The notes under the pieces: generated by a model | The model's input: the letters and a program-made list of their open reading frames with translations, nothing else | The model's database searches: none | Told to the model about the DNA's origin: nothing | Made by a program: the position numbers and the translations under genes | NCBI GenBank assembly: GCA_907163375.1 | Contig: CAJQUW010009236.1 | Span: 186,001 to 250,000 of the forward strand | Origin: Prostheceraeus crozeri | Lineage: Eukaryota > Platyhelminthes > Polycladida > Euryleptidae | Reading direction: 5' to 3' | Length of the DNA: 64,000 nt | Shown: in pieces, positions 36,165-47,410 of the stretch | How positions within the stretch are numbered: position 1 is the stretch's first letter | How the letters are laid out: every line of letters starts with the position of its first letter

Positions 36165-36851
36165 TAGTCCGGCATTCAGAACGAGTTTCTGCAGGGAACG
36201 AGGCCGAAAATGAGACTTTCCCAGAATGATGTACACCCTATGCCTACTAAGATTCTGCGCGTCTGCCGCGTTCTATGTAGTTAGCTCCTCCTCTAGTCAG
36301 ACACGTTCAAAGAAAAACACATGTTGATCCAATGGGACGCTGATTACAGTGTTTGATTAAAATGAATTTTCTATTTTCTCTTTTCAACTGAAAAGTAGTA
36401 AGTCTAGAGCGATGATTTTCGAAATAATATATATTCAGGTCATTTCTTATCATTTTCATGCACCCTTATCTATGAAGCCAAACACATTCAGGCCTACTTT
36501 ATCTACATTAAACCATATTCTCGCATATATCGCCAATCAGAAGCATAATGTATCACATCCATGTGATAGTTGAAGACTTGAAGAGATATCATGCCGAAGA
36601 TTATGGCTCTAGACTTCGTACTTTTCGATTGACGTATGAAAACATATAAAATTTCATTTTAATCAAAAACCATAAATCTGTGTCCCATTGGATTACCATG
36701 TGTTTTTCTTTGATCGTGTCTAACAAGAAGAGAAACTAACTAGAACTCGGCAGACACTCAGGTTCGAAGTAAGCATAGGGTGTCCATCATTCTGTGAAAG
36801 TCTCATTTTCCGCCACGTTCCCTGCAGAAACTCGTTCTGAATGCCGGACTA
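36165..36851. mobile_element. Palindromic TA-target MITE, solitary copy
   Basis: Element 36167-36849 (683 bp) between TA at 36165-36166 and 36850-36851. It begins GTCCGGCATTCAGAACGAGT and the reversed right end is the same, and the arms remain complementary for about 280 bp (CTGCAGGGAACG, GATGTACACCCTATGC and CAAAGAAAAACACATG all recur inverted). The middle of about 130 bp is unique. TA duplication and palindromic form fit a Tc1/mariner-mobilised foldback MITE. Same family as 49.3-51.4 kb. Confidence 0.85.
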
Positions 36852-37087
36852 ATAATGGCAAGGTCGCATGAAAAGAAAGTCTATATTTATTCAGTATGTC
36901 AGATAACGGAGAAGACGAGGACATGGGTTTGGAAATGTGGCTTTTCATTGTCAGATGATGGTGAAGTTGCACTTCATGAAATCGAACCATAAACCTGAGT
37001 CGCGTCACGAGGGATTTGAAATTGCAGTCTAGAGCTACCGCAACTCATGACTTCGGTCTCAACCATTTAGTTGAAAAAGATCATTTC

Positions 37088-37804
37088 TTAGTTATTCAAT
37101 GATGTTCTCCATTTCAGCAGAAAGTCGAGTAGAAAGAAGATACATTCAGATGGTTGAAATGAATGGCATGACTGTATGACATCTACATACATATGAATAG
37201 TTCTGTCATTATTATCAAATGCAACGTCAAACAGGATGGGAAGCTTTTCAGGATCCTCATACCAAGAGCAAGGATCGCAAAGTGAACATCCTGTGATCCG
37301 ACCTCGAAGTTTGGTGTGATCAATTTGACTCCAAGAGCGAATCTTGTTTTCCTTGTAGATAGATAGATGACTGAGATGTTGTGAATGGAAAGGGACCATC
37401 GTGGAAGTGATAGAATAATTCGGGGTTCGATACTGAAAATGAGTTTGTAGGATCGTTAGATGAGAACAGAACATCAAGTGAGCCTACGCCGGAAAATAAA
37501 AACGACAGTGGACAGTGAATAATTGCCACAGGACGGTGACTCTACAGTATGATTAAAGCTAGAATCTGTAAAAAGTATTACTTTATGTACCATTTTATTC
37601 ATCTATGTGTCGTGGGACACCTTTGACCGGGTGACGCACTTCATTCAGTAAAGAATTGATGGATAGTTTTGTAAAAATAGGAATGCTTCGCACGTGCAAA
37701 TCAATGTGATTGCGAAGTAATTTTTGGCTCATATTGACATAACAAACATCACAGAATGCGTCGATGACCATCTCATGGGTGCATATAGCAGGTATGCACT
37801 GCAA
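37088..37804 (-). other. Unrecognised, possibly decayed coding stretch
   Basis: Three minus-strand frames follow one another: 37804-37595, 37529-37320 and 37477-37088. They have balanced composition (for example FCDVCYVNMSQKLLRNHIDLHV, TGCSLCDPCSWYEDPEKLP) rather than the Ile/Lys/Phe bias of chance frames nearby. No family was recognised and no splice sites join them convincingly. They may be parts of one frameshifted gene or mobile element. Confidence 0.25.
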
Positions 37805-38509
37805 AACTAAAATCCGAGTATTTAGTCATCTGTGTGGGCCTTTTCACAGACACGTAAAATAATTCAGATGTTAAAAACATCCTGCTGTGCCAGGCTATAG
37901 AAAACAAACTAGATCTGTATGGTCTATGAGTCTCTAATCCAACTGGGGTTAAAAAATCATGTTCTTTGAAATGTTATAAAACAAAAAGCATCTTGATTTC
38001 TGTTTTCTAGGATCCTTTCGCTTAATTCCTTTCTTATTCCAGCATTTTCCGTCGTTCATTTTCAATTGAACAACATGCTACACTGGTATGTGTCGACAAC
38101 TTCAAAACATAATAATAATTTTCAAGTATAATAATAATGGTTTCAAGTGTTAAGCAGCATTGCAGAGATAATGGCATAATAATAAAATGAATAAGCCTTA
38201 CAGCTACAAGTACATGTGCAACTAAATTACAGTATGCACTAAATACATAATATGTACAGTATGTGCCAATATAACACATGCCAGCAATCCTATATCGGTA
38301 GCACTTATTAGGCTTATCTCATTCAGTTTCCTCATTTGCGAGTAGCCGGAAATGGAAGGATATTGATGATCCCTTCCCCCTATAAACTGAAAAGGAGAGA
38401 GGAGAGAGGGAATTTGCCCGGTCTCAAAGTACGCGCACGCACGCGCACACGCTTGCTGATCAGAACATTCCCCCAGGGTGAAGCGCAAGAGGAGGAGAGA
38501 CAACAAGAC

Positions 38510-38514
<5 letters not shown>

Positions 38515-38566
<52 letters not shown>
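38515..38566. repeat. (GA)n microsatellite
   Basis: About 25 uninterrupted GA units, flanked by further GAGA-rich sequence. Likely length-polymorphic. Confidence 0.95.
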
Positions 38567-38573
<7 letters not shown>

Positions 38574-38796
38574 ACCAATAGACTGACCCAGCTGACTGTG
38601 CGCTTGAATCTGTTCCGGCTCATCTAAACGCTTCAGTGGCATTTCAGGTGCCGTCTGTGCTGCTCTCTAATGACATTGTGACTCTGGCTACTCAAGACTG
38701 GTTGCACTGTTGTGTAATTGTGAACGCTTACACGGCGCCTGCAATTACTTGGCCTTCAAACTGAAGTGATGTTTACACTCAAGTTATTTATTATTT

Positions 38797-39399
38797 CAGC
38801 TCTTGGTACTTATGGGTTGTCTCCACCCACGTTTTCAAATTTGTCTAAAATCCGTAGAAGGGAATCAATCGTCACAAAGCTTTAAGTACATGTAAGGAAG
38901 ATATTTTCTTCCTACATGCCAAACTTTGTGCAAATCGGATAAGTATTTTTTGATATAAGGACGAAAACTTGAAGTGCAGCAATGTCTGTAGGTTGATCTG
39001 ACCTCATCGTCTGAGCAGAAGGGTCAACAAAGTCATTTCTCGACAACTCGTGAAGTGATGATAACCACACCACATCCGTGATACTAAAATTTTTTAAAGA
39101 AGGTGTGGCAAGGTAGCGGTCGTGGGAAGATTTCAAATAGCAGTGGATGAGACGAAGAGGGAGAGAAAACAATGCATACACGAGTAACAATAATTCGTCG
39201 AACAGACGAAGTCAGATCTAGCTGTTGACATCGCTACACTTCACGTCATCGCCTCTAATGCAAGAACTTCGTTTGATCTGCATAAACTTTTGTACGTGGG
39301 TAGGAAATATGAAGCTTGGTGACGATTGATTCATTTGTGCATATTTTAGACAAATTTCAAAACCTGTGGGGAGGGATAACCCATAAATACCCAACTCTT
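38797..39399. mobile_element. MITE with 8-bp TSD (GGTACTTATGGG family), copy 2
   Basis: Element 38805-39391 (587 bp), start GGTACTTATGGGTTGTCTCC, reversed end GGTATTTATGGGTTATCCC. The 8-bp flanks CAGCTCTT (38797-38804) and CAACTCTT (39392-39399) differ at one base. Its body aligns throughout with the 14.4-15.2 kb copy, for example TCATTTCTCGACAACTCGTG and GTGGATGAGACGAAGAGGGA. It lacks the SINE and so shows the empty site. Confidence 0.88.
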
Positions 39400-39585
39400 T
39401 GCTCTGTGATAATTAAACAACACATTCGCATCGTAATTAGCGACCCCGCCAGGACCCTTTCTCTATCTGTTCTGTTTGATTGAGGTCGGATTTTTTCAGT
39501 CTGATTTGGCCACGCGGCCATACGGCGCAAAGGACTTGAATTGGAAGAGAATCAGAAATTCAAAAAATAGCTGAAAGGATCTTTG

Positions 39586-40017
39586 CATGGAAACTTGCAA
39601 TAAAAATGAAAATTCCTTGTCAAAAAATGCCTCACTGGTCCCTAAATTCTCCGAAAAGATGTTGAACAGCATTTCCAATGCTTCGAGAGAGCAGCTGAAA
39701 CATCAGATTGGCCAGGAGCTCAATGTACATTTTTACTTCAAACTGTATTGACGGGTAAAGCGCAGAAAGCATCTGCATCTCTGTTGAATTCAGAGTTGAT
39801 TCCCGAGGCCTACCGACAGAAGTTTCGGAGTTGGAAGAAAGCAAGGCAGTATCTAGGGATCCCAGAAAGGGTGTTCTTTGACAAATTGTTCAGTGCCGAA
39901 CAGGTCACGACATTTGAAATAAGGAGACAAATATTCCTGATTGAAGAATTCAATAACTGTGTTAACCCTCGCATACGCACATGCTTGGATGAAAGAATAC
40001 CGAGAGACTTAGCATAA
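39586..40017 (+). pseudogene. Gypsy gag fragment
   Basis: Starts with a frame containing LVPKFSEK, then changes frame near 39620 and 39740, leading to LTGKAQKASASLL and PEAYRQKFRSWKKARQYLGI, and ending with FLIEEFNNCVNPRIRTCLDE. This succession (VPKF, LTGKA, PEAYRQKFR, L.LIEEFKNC) is the gag core of Gmr1-like gypsy elements. At least two frame changes make it non-functional. Confidence 0.7.
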
Positions 40018-40309
40018 GCCACAAAACTAGCTGATCAGTGTGATTTCACGCACATACCTAGATACCCAAGAAACTTTCAGAGAAATACTTGTGAAGTTAG
40101 ACAGTGATCTGAAGATTAACAAGATGTTTTTAAGAGAGAAAAATCGAATCAAAAGGCAGTAGAGAAAGGCAAGCTAGAGTGTGAACAGTAGAAGCTTTGC
40201 TCAAAGAGCTACTTCTTGCTGAGGCACAACCGCATGATCATTTGTACAACCCATCCTGCAAGCATTACAAAGATGTTACGAAACATAAGAAGGTTGGAAA
40301 GCAATCTCA

Positions 40310-40510
40310 ATGATGCTGGTGAGGTCAGTGGAGGACGTCCAACGTCGCTTCAAAAATCTGTGGAGAGAGTTGGGACGAATTAAAAAAGCTGATGCGACAA
40401 GAAGTGGTCAAGCCGCCCAGAAGTTGGAAGATGAAAATTCAGTCTGGAGAAGTATGTCTTGGCTAAGACATTTCAGTCAGAGGCAAGATAGCAAACATGG
40501 ACAAAAATGA
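40310..40510 (+). pseudogene. MADF/Myb-SANT-like fragment
   Basis: A frame with VEDVQRRFKNLWRELGRIKKAD and WRSMSWLRHF, resembling the second and third helices of MADF or Myb/SANT-like DNA-binding domains that are common in Harbinger accessory proteins. Upstream helix 1 is not seen in this frame. It interrupts the gypsy relic between gag and protease. Assignment is by motif shape only. Confidence 0.4.
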
Positions 40511-40968
40511 AGATAACGAATGTGCTGAATTCACTGAATTTTTTGCCGTTCGCATGTACTGGCCTGACCCACCAAACGCCACTGTCGTCGCCGTTTTGGT
40601 AGTCCATTCGCTTTTTGAAAACACTGAACAGCAATCTTCAGACAATGTAGCTTCGGGTTTTCAGTCGCATTTTCACTTGACTCCATTACACACGCAAATG
40701 TAGACAGCAGGATGAATGAACATTGTAGAAACACAGCGTGTTTTATTCCCATGTATTACTCGCGTCTGAAAGTAATACATTCTTAAGAAGGGGTTTCTGA
40801 ATAATTTAAAATATGAACACTGTATATCGTGGAACACACGTCATTGTACATCCAGCTTTAGAGTCTGGCGATACACAGTCTCTTCAATCAATGTTGGAAA
40901 CTATACTACCTATTGCAAAGGAATTATACAAAGATGCAAGCGCTCCTGTCTGATTAATTTAAGGCGTT

Positions 40969-41415
40969 GTGCTATACCGTGTTTATGTCGAAACTCATGT
41001 CGTGAAAGGTTGCGCTACGGTTGTAATCGTTGAAGAATTGTCTATGCAAGGGAAAGGACTTCTAGGTAGTGATACTGCAGGATCGAAGGTAGGATGTGTG
41101 CCTCACTTGATACCGAGGTCTGTAGAAGAAAATGACGATTACGTCAAAGACAGTGCCACCTCAGATAATCAAATTGAAATGAAGGCAGCTGCTGCAACTG
41201 TGCGACGTCCTGAAGTTACATGCTACAGATGACGACGACAAAGGCGATGGAGAACGATGTATCGAAGAATATAAAACTGACAGATCAAAATTGATACAGA
41301 AGATGATTCTGAGCTTAATAAATTAGTCGAGATTAACCAAGAGAGAGCGAGAGAGATAGCGGGTCGATTTTCTTCTACAAAAGATGGCGTTTTAATGAGA
41401 CATTGGGCGTCCTAA
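40969..41415 (+). pseudogene. Gypsy protease-to-linker fragment
   Basis: Contains VYVETHVVKG and LLGSDTAGSKVGCVP, the degraded form of the LGNDLAGGKV block at the end of the Gmr1-like protease. After the stop at 41232 a second frame gives LVEINQERAREIAGRF and GVLMRHW, the stretch that precedes the integrase zinc finger in these elements. Confidence 0.6.
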
Positions 41416-41559
41416 AACCCATCTGCTGACGAACATTGGTGAGCAGTTATGAGTCATGAGTTCGGAAATCTCATTATCGCCCGAATAGACATTTTTACTG
41501 GCTGAAGATGAACAATGATGTGTCGAATTACTGTCAAACTAGTCATGAATGTAAGTGAT

Positions 41560-42400
41560 TTGGAAGCCTCCAAATACGCCGACAGCACCATTGATGCCAA
41601 TCCCGGTTTTAAGTGAAACATTCTGTTATATGATGGTATTTTGTGTTGCACCCATGCCAAAGAGATAATCAGGGCATTAATATCTGCTCACAATAATGCA
41701 TCAGCTTCATGAAGTCTTCCTGATGCAATTCTGATGAGAAGCATTGATAATAAAAACATTTGTAATGGCCTGATTAACTTCTTTGCGATGTTTGGGCTTC
41801 AAAAAGCAACTTAATCTGACCAAGGCAGTAGCTTCTTGTTGAAACTCTTTAATCAGTTGTCAAGTGTTTTGGGAATTAAACACTTTTCCGAGCGCTTATC
41901 ACCCCGAATATCAAGGGACGTTAGACAGATTCCATGAACCTCCAAAAACTATGATTATAGCTTCTATTACTTGTCGGTAGCGAAACAATGCAAGAATCAA
42001 TAAGGTTCAGTCAATTTGAGTTAGTCTACGGTCATGAAATACGAAGACCTCTAAAAGTCGGTAAAGAAAAATGGCTGAACACACAGAAGATAAAGCAATC
42101 TGCTTGACTACGACTAAGATTTCAAAGAACAATTATACGAGGTGGGAGAAATCACAAAATGAAAATTGAAAGCTTCTCAAGACAAAATGAAAGTATGTTT
42201 TGAGCTGGAAACTGAGGAGAGATCTTTTTGCCTTTGGTGATGAAGTTTTGATGCTTCTGCCGATTCCTGGTGATCCCCAGAAAGCGAAATACTGTGAACC
42301 ATACACTATACAGAAGAAAGTCAACGATGCAAATTACATTAAAAACACCTGAACATCGGAAGAAAAATTGCTTATGTCATGCAAACATGTTAAAGAATAT
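41560..42400 (+). pseudogene. Gypsy integrase fragment
   Basis: APLMPIPVLSETF near 41580-41620 marks the end of the integrase zinc-finger part. The catalytic core follows: FFAMFGLQKA with SDQGSSFLLKLFNQL and LGIKHF near 41775-41890, AYHPEYQG in another frame near 41898, then FSQFELVYGHEIRRPLKV near 42010-42060. FGDEVLMLLPIPGDPQKA and CHANMLKN (42230-42400) are the C-terminal domain. Stops and frame changes are frequent. It lies upstream of the reverse-transcriptase start. Confidence 0.72.
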
Positions 42401-42597
42401 CATGACCACGAAGGAGACGTCGCATTCACAAGCGGATGAGTTAGTGCACCCATGTCCTCCAAAATTACAGAATTCTGAAATTCTAAAAAATTTAGATCAG
42501 CATCTGAGTCATCTGAACAAGGCCGGAAAACCAATTTGAATAAAAGGAGCGGATAACAGATTTCTAACAGATATTCTTGGATTGTCCTACAATAACT

Positions 42598-42845
42598 ACA
42601 TGGCAGAAGATCATGGCGAGTTAGAAGATTGTAAACCGATAAAGCAAAATCCCTATCGTGTGAATCCAGTCGGAAGAGAAAGCATGAGAAAGGAAATCCA
42701 AAAAAACAATTTAATTGAAGAAAGTAACAGTGAATGGAGTTCATCATGTCTAATTGTCCCTAAATCAGATTACAGCAACAGATTCTGCACAGACTACAGA
42801 AAAATCGATACGATGACAAATCCCAATAACTTCCCCATCAAGTAA
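42598..42845 (+). pseudogene. Gypsy reverse transcriptase, N-terminal piece
   Basis: The frame has KPIKQNPYRVNPVGRESM, LIEESNSEWSSSCLIVPKSD and NRFCTDYRKI followed by PNNFPIK, the first motifs of gypsy reverse transcriptase (PYR, SPWSSP.VLVPKKDG, R.C.DYR.LN, FPLP). It stops at 42843-42845 before the palm motifs and the YLDD box, so the enzyme is missing. Confidence 0.78.
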
Positions 42846-43840
42846 ACTGCATTAATAAATTGAACTAACACGCAAAGTAAATTGAACGGCTTAGCACAAA
42901 ATTAAAATGACCGGCGAACTGAATGACCGGTCGAAATCGTCTAATGAACGAGGAACAGAGCAAACTGAAGAAAGGGCCTCGTTCGAATGCACTGCATCAC
43001 ACACAATAGACAAAGCAGTAGACCAGCAGTAGACGCACTTGATGGCACTAGGACAATGAATGATGCCTATGTATGAAAGCTGAATAATACTAAATTGTAA
43101 GATTCTAATTGTTTTGCATGAATAAATATTCCTTAATTTGAACTGTGTGAACAGTGAAATGCTCTTAGTGCCAACAGCCAAATAACCAATGGTGTGAGTA
43201 ACTGGTAGTTTACAGCACATATTGCCTGAAGAGGCTGCCATTCGCATTGAGTAGATGAAAATTAGCCATCATTCACCAAGTTGAATTAACATGAAAAAGC
43301 AATACTCACAAAAATTACAAGGAGTACAGAATACATGCGAAAGCACCGCTCGTTATTATCAGCAGCGGTAGTGCTGGAAATACAAAAGAGGCTTAACTCT
43401 ATTTCAGCCGGGGGAGTTCCCTAGACATTTTTCATATTACTCCAAAACTATTAAAGCCACGACTCTGCTTTTGTGAATTTTAGCTTCTACGTATTTCTGA
43501 CAACCAGTCTAAATGTTGTGAAATTTGACATTTCACAACATCAAAATTTTTTACCATTAAAAGCGCACTTCATGAAAATCGAGAATTTGTGTCAATTTCT
43601 TCAAAAAGTGAACATCTTATTGAAGTAAAATCACTTATTGATCATTGACAAAGTGCATAGTAGGAATTCAATATTTACATTTTCATTTATCTGCGAATTC
43701 ATCCAAGCAATTGCTACATAATTAATAACAGTATGCTTTAAACATTTTTTACAGCAACTAAATTATAAATAATAGTGTCAGTTTTATGCTACAAACAGTG
43801 GATCCCAAGTCAAAAAATGTGTATTTGTAGATCATCATTG
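42846..43840. other. No recognised gene
   Basis: AT-rich. One short perfect hairpin, TGTTGTGAAAT / ATTTCACAACA with a 5-base loop, lies at 43514-43540. The 118-codon minus frame at 43247-42891 has no motif. Confidence 0.4.
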
Positions 43841-45965
43841 GGAACCTGTTAATCGGCAAATTTTGAGTTGAATCGAATCTCAAATCGAATCGAGTGCTGA
43901 TTCACGAATCGAATCGAATCATAGAAAATTTGCTAGGCCTGCTTAAACTTATTTTCATGTACAATTTGCTTTTCCAACTATACTGTTTGCAATTGAGAAA
44001 ATAAAACTACCAAATGGGAACAAATAATCATGTAATTTAGATGGCAACTGAAAGATCCAGTGACACCTTGGCACTCAGCAGTCTAACTAAAGTGTCCTTA
44101 TTTTCTGAGATAATTGAAATGTACTTATATGTAACTTATGAATACAACCTTCGAATGACAAACATACGCTAGATTATGAGTTTGATGGTGCCTGCTGATT
44201 TCTTGGACTTGTCATTGGCCCTGTCTTTGCCAAATTAGGTAGCTTGATGATAAGGTGGTAAGTCAAAATGGTCGTGTTCAAAACGGTCTCCAAAATGGTC
44301 TTTTTAAAACTGTCAAGGGCAAGTCACAAAATAAAATTGTAATAACAGAGACGTTTCAAAAACATGTAAAATTTAGATTTGTACAGAAATTTTTGCCTGA
44401 AAGTCAATAGTATCTGACAGTGCGTGGGAGTAGGCCCAAATAGGCATACTTTCAAAATGTTAGAGGCTATTCAGCTATCGGATAAAGTTTTAACAGAAAC
44501 CTAGGTTTCAGACCATTTTGACCTGGACCCAATAGGGACTGGGTTAGTGACCTCAGGTTTGTAGAATATATCTTTCGAATCTCAGGTGTAACTGAAGATG
44601 TAACCTTCAACAACCGTTCCTATAAAAGTCCGAGTCCAGGAAAAGTATAAAATCCGCAGATTAGATCACTTCTATCGTAATTTTCTGATCAAAAAGCAAT
44701 TATAGGATTTTACAGCAAGTAATTGATGCCTATAACTTCCTATGTTATCACTGTCCGTAATGACTATATCTAAGATATTCACGCCGAATTCAGACAATTT
44801 ACTAAACAACCTACATGCATATAGACCTAAAATACGCGGATTTATCATGTAAGATCATAACAGTAAAGGACTGCATACGGAAGTCTTTGCGCTCAATAGC
44901 GTTTGACTAATTATGGCAGTATTAGACTTGCCAGCTAGGAAAGTGGAGAATCCACTAAAAAGTAGGGAAATCTAGTTAGCTGCTAGTGTATGGAAAAATG
45001 CTGATTAATAACTGCAAGTCGACAACAAGCCACATTTTGTAGTTAATCTCATACAACATTTGCAACAGACGTCCGATATATTTAATCTGAGATTCATATG
45101 ATTAAGGATAAGAGGATAATTTCGTCTCTATAGACCATTGATCAAATCTCAAAAGGAAAGAGAATCTAGTCAGTGTACAAAACTATTCCATTGCTAAAAA
45201 TGGATAAATGTAATTGTTTCAAGGCGATTTTTTAGCACGCTGACTACATTTCGAGATGAAACCTTCCTTAGCACTGAAGCATCTGTAGGCTACCTCAAAA
45301 ATGAACTCAAGCGGGTGATTCGAAAGTTATAAGAGTTAATAAGTGCAGAACACCTACATAACACTTAATATGTTAGGAATTCCGAATCCGTCAATATTTT
45401 CAATTTTAGAAGGACTTCACTGGAAGAAGTTTGAGGAGTAGGCTACTGGTGCTGTCAAAAGATCAGATGGCATACTGATGCATAAACCAATCTCTTATTG
45501 AGCGGTTTGAGGTTTGTACTTTCATACTGTCTCAGTTTTGCTTCTACGTCATAGTATTTTCAAGTAAGAGTTCCCACCATAGGATACCTGATACAATTCA
45601 CTGTTTTAATAAGCCATAATGTTCCTTACCAATGCCAGTCTGAAAATACGTCTTACGGCTCTAAAGATATAAACTTGCGAGCCTGCTAGCAGGGTATTTA
45701 CAAATTAACAGCATGTAGTACGAACTATGGCTGATTCGAGTGACTATTGTCTGGCAACCGGTATCTTCAACAGCTTTCAGTGAGAATCCAATATCACAAG
45801 TTTAGTAAAACTTCACGTTAAAGTCGCACTGAAAGCGAAGGGAGCTACAAATCAAAAGAAAACGATTGAAATCATTTTTGGCCACCCGAAACTGACCGAT
45901 TCAAATATTTCTTGAATCGGCAGCCTACTCGCGAATCGAATACCGAAGCTTCGCAGGTCCCTAAT
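43840..45965. mobile_element. Possible old hAT-like element
   Basis: The left edge has GGGAACCTG followed by several AATCGAATC words (43848-43920); the right edge, reversed, has AGGGACCTG followed by ATTCGATTCGCG and CCGATTCAAG (45960-45870). Such ends with GATTCGA repeats are seen in some hAT families. The flanking 8-mers do not match, so target duplication is lost or the edges are wrong. No coding frame inside. Confidence 0.35.
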
Positions 45966-46290
45966 ACATATCATAAAAAATTATATGCACAACATATATG
46001 AAATTATAGAAAGAAAAACCGCAGAAAAGAATTTTATCAAAAGATCTAGGCCAAAGATTAATATCATGTTTTCGGCATAGCTTCTTCTTCTTATTAATGC
46101 ATACTTCTATCTATCACACATGTATGATATATTATGACATCGATAATTTTTTGAATATCAGTGACAGAAATTGAACATCTACACCATCCTTTGTAGCATT
46201 GGGCTCAGAAAAGAGACATTCGAACATACAATCCAGTAGAAAGTTCATATTTAATTCACCGTGTTATTCGTTTTTTTCAAAAATATACCG

Positions 46291-46819
46291 TAGGGTGTGC
46301 CAATAAGAACGGAAAATTTAAATTGGAAATTGTGCCTACTATTTTTTCTATAGAATCATTTGACCCTATGATAGTTCGCTTGTGATAAGTCTAACATGAT
46401 TCCAAAAAGATGGTGCCACTTGCCACACTGCACGTGCAACGAGTCGCTACAGGTGAAATTACGTAGTCGTTGGTGTGACGAGAATTGGCCAGCAAGATCA
46501 TGCGACTTGACGCTTGTGATTTCTTCCTTTGGGGATTTTTAAGTCTAAGGTTTGTCATTGGACGGAGGTCTGATGCTGTACGGTTGAAATCCAGCCGAAA
46601 TTATGCCGATTTTATGCAAAATTTCAACAATAATTGAAATGTCTCGGCAAATCCGAGGACATTTGTCAGATGTGCTGCTCCATGCGTGATTTCTCCTCAC
46701 TTATTTGCACTCAAACTGAAAACTTTTTCATTAAACTACCCACGTGACTATTTCTTGACAAACTAATACTATCGGATTTCATTAGGCAAGATGCTGTTTT
46801 ACTTATTGCCACACCCCAC
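46291..46819 (+). mobile_element. Mariner-type deletion derivative
   Basis: Left end TAGGGTGTGCCAATAAG and reversed right end TGGGGTGTGGCAATAAG form inverted repeats. Between them, on the plus strand at about 46402-46565, shifted frames retain DGATCHTARAT, NWPARSCDLT and a FLPLG/FKSKV block, the second and third catalytic regions of a mariner transposase. About two thirds of the gene is missing and frames are broken. It is not the same family as the 22.5-24.1 kb element. Confidence 0.65.
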
Positions 46820-47129
46820 ATTTCGAATATTTATCTTCACTTTTCTAATTCACCTTTCTCCATCATCAACACCATCTTTGACATCACACATGGTTCACAT
46901 ACAATTACAACAGAATTTAAGAAAATGTACTGACGGTTGCTATCTATCCTTTAACATTTAAGTCTCAAGCCACGAACAATTTCGAATTCTTGAACATGGT
47001 GTATGTGCTATACCATTATACCCTCACACGCTGCAATGCAGAATCCCATGATAATAGAGGGCATATCAATAAACTACACGAGTTGCGAACAGGGTTCATG
47101 CATGCATCCCTTTCGCATCTCAAGGACTA

Positions 47130-47410
47130 ACAGTATGAAAATGCGAAGTCCTATATTGTAGTATTTGAGTATTATGTTTAAATACAACTTTTGTCATGCA
47201 TATCTCAAGCGTTTCCTCAGAAAATCGTCGAAAGTTCCTATATTGTTCACGATTTACAGGGTTAACTGTAAAATGTGCCAGTAGCCAAAATTCGAAAAAC
47301 TGCCAGTACCCATAACTTTTTTGGATTTCAATATTTTTCAAAGATTTTTTCAGAAAACGGATATTTCTAGATGTTCTAAATACTTGTAGGCTTAAAATTT
47401 CAAAATATAC
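47130..47410 (-). repeat. Dispersed repeat shared with satellite flank
   Basis: Reverse complement matches 60320-60460: TAGAACATCTA, GTTATGG then ACTGGCAGTTTTTCGAATT, TTGGCTACTGGCACATTTTACAGTTAACC. The satellite unit at 56.8-60.3 kb also contains TTTTGGCTACTGGCA. This is therefore a copy of the host repeat without the tandem array. Confidence 0.7.

Larger units (their letters stand above)
39586..42845 (+). mobile_element. Gmr1-like Ty3/gypsy retrotransposon relic
   Basis: Fragments of a gypsy-type polyprotein lie in plus orientation in the order gag, protease region, integrase, reverse-transcriptase start, with many frameshifts. Integrase before reverse transcriptase is the Ty1/copia-like order known for the Gmr1 group of gypsy elements. 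Sequence similarity ends abruptly about 42843 within the first reverse-transcriptase motifs, so RNase H and the 3' LTR are missing. No LTRs were identified. A MADF-like stretch near 40.31-40.50 kb sits between gag and protease and may be a separate insertion. Confidence 0.75.

Noticed and set aside
43840..45965. Confident hAT call from GATTCGA-rich ends
   Set aside because: Kept only as a low-confidence feature because flanking 8-mers do not match and the ends align poorly.
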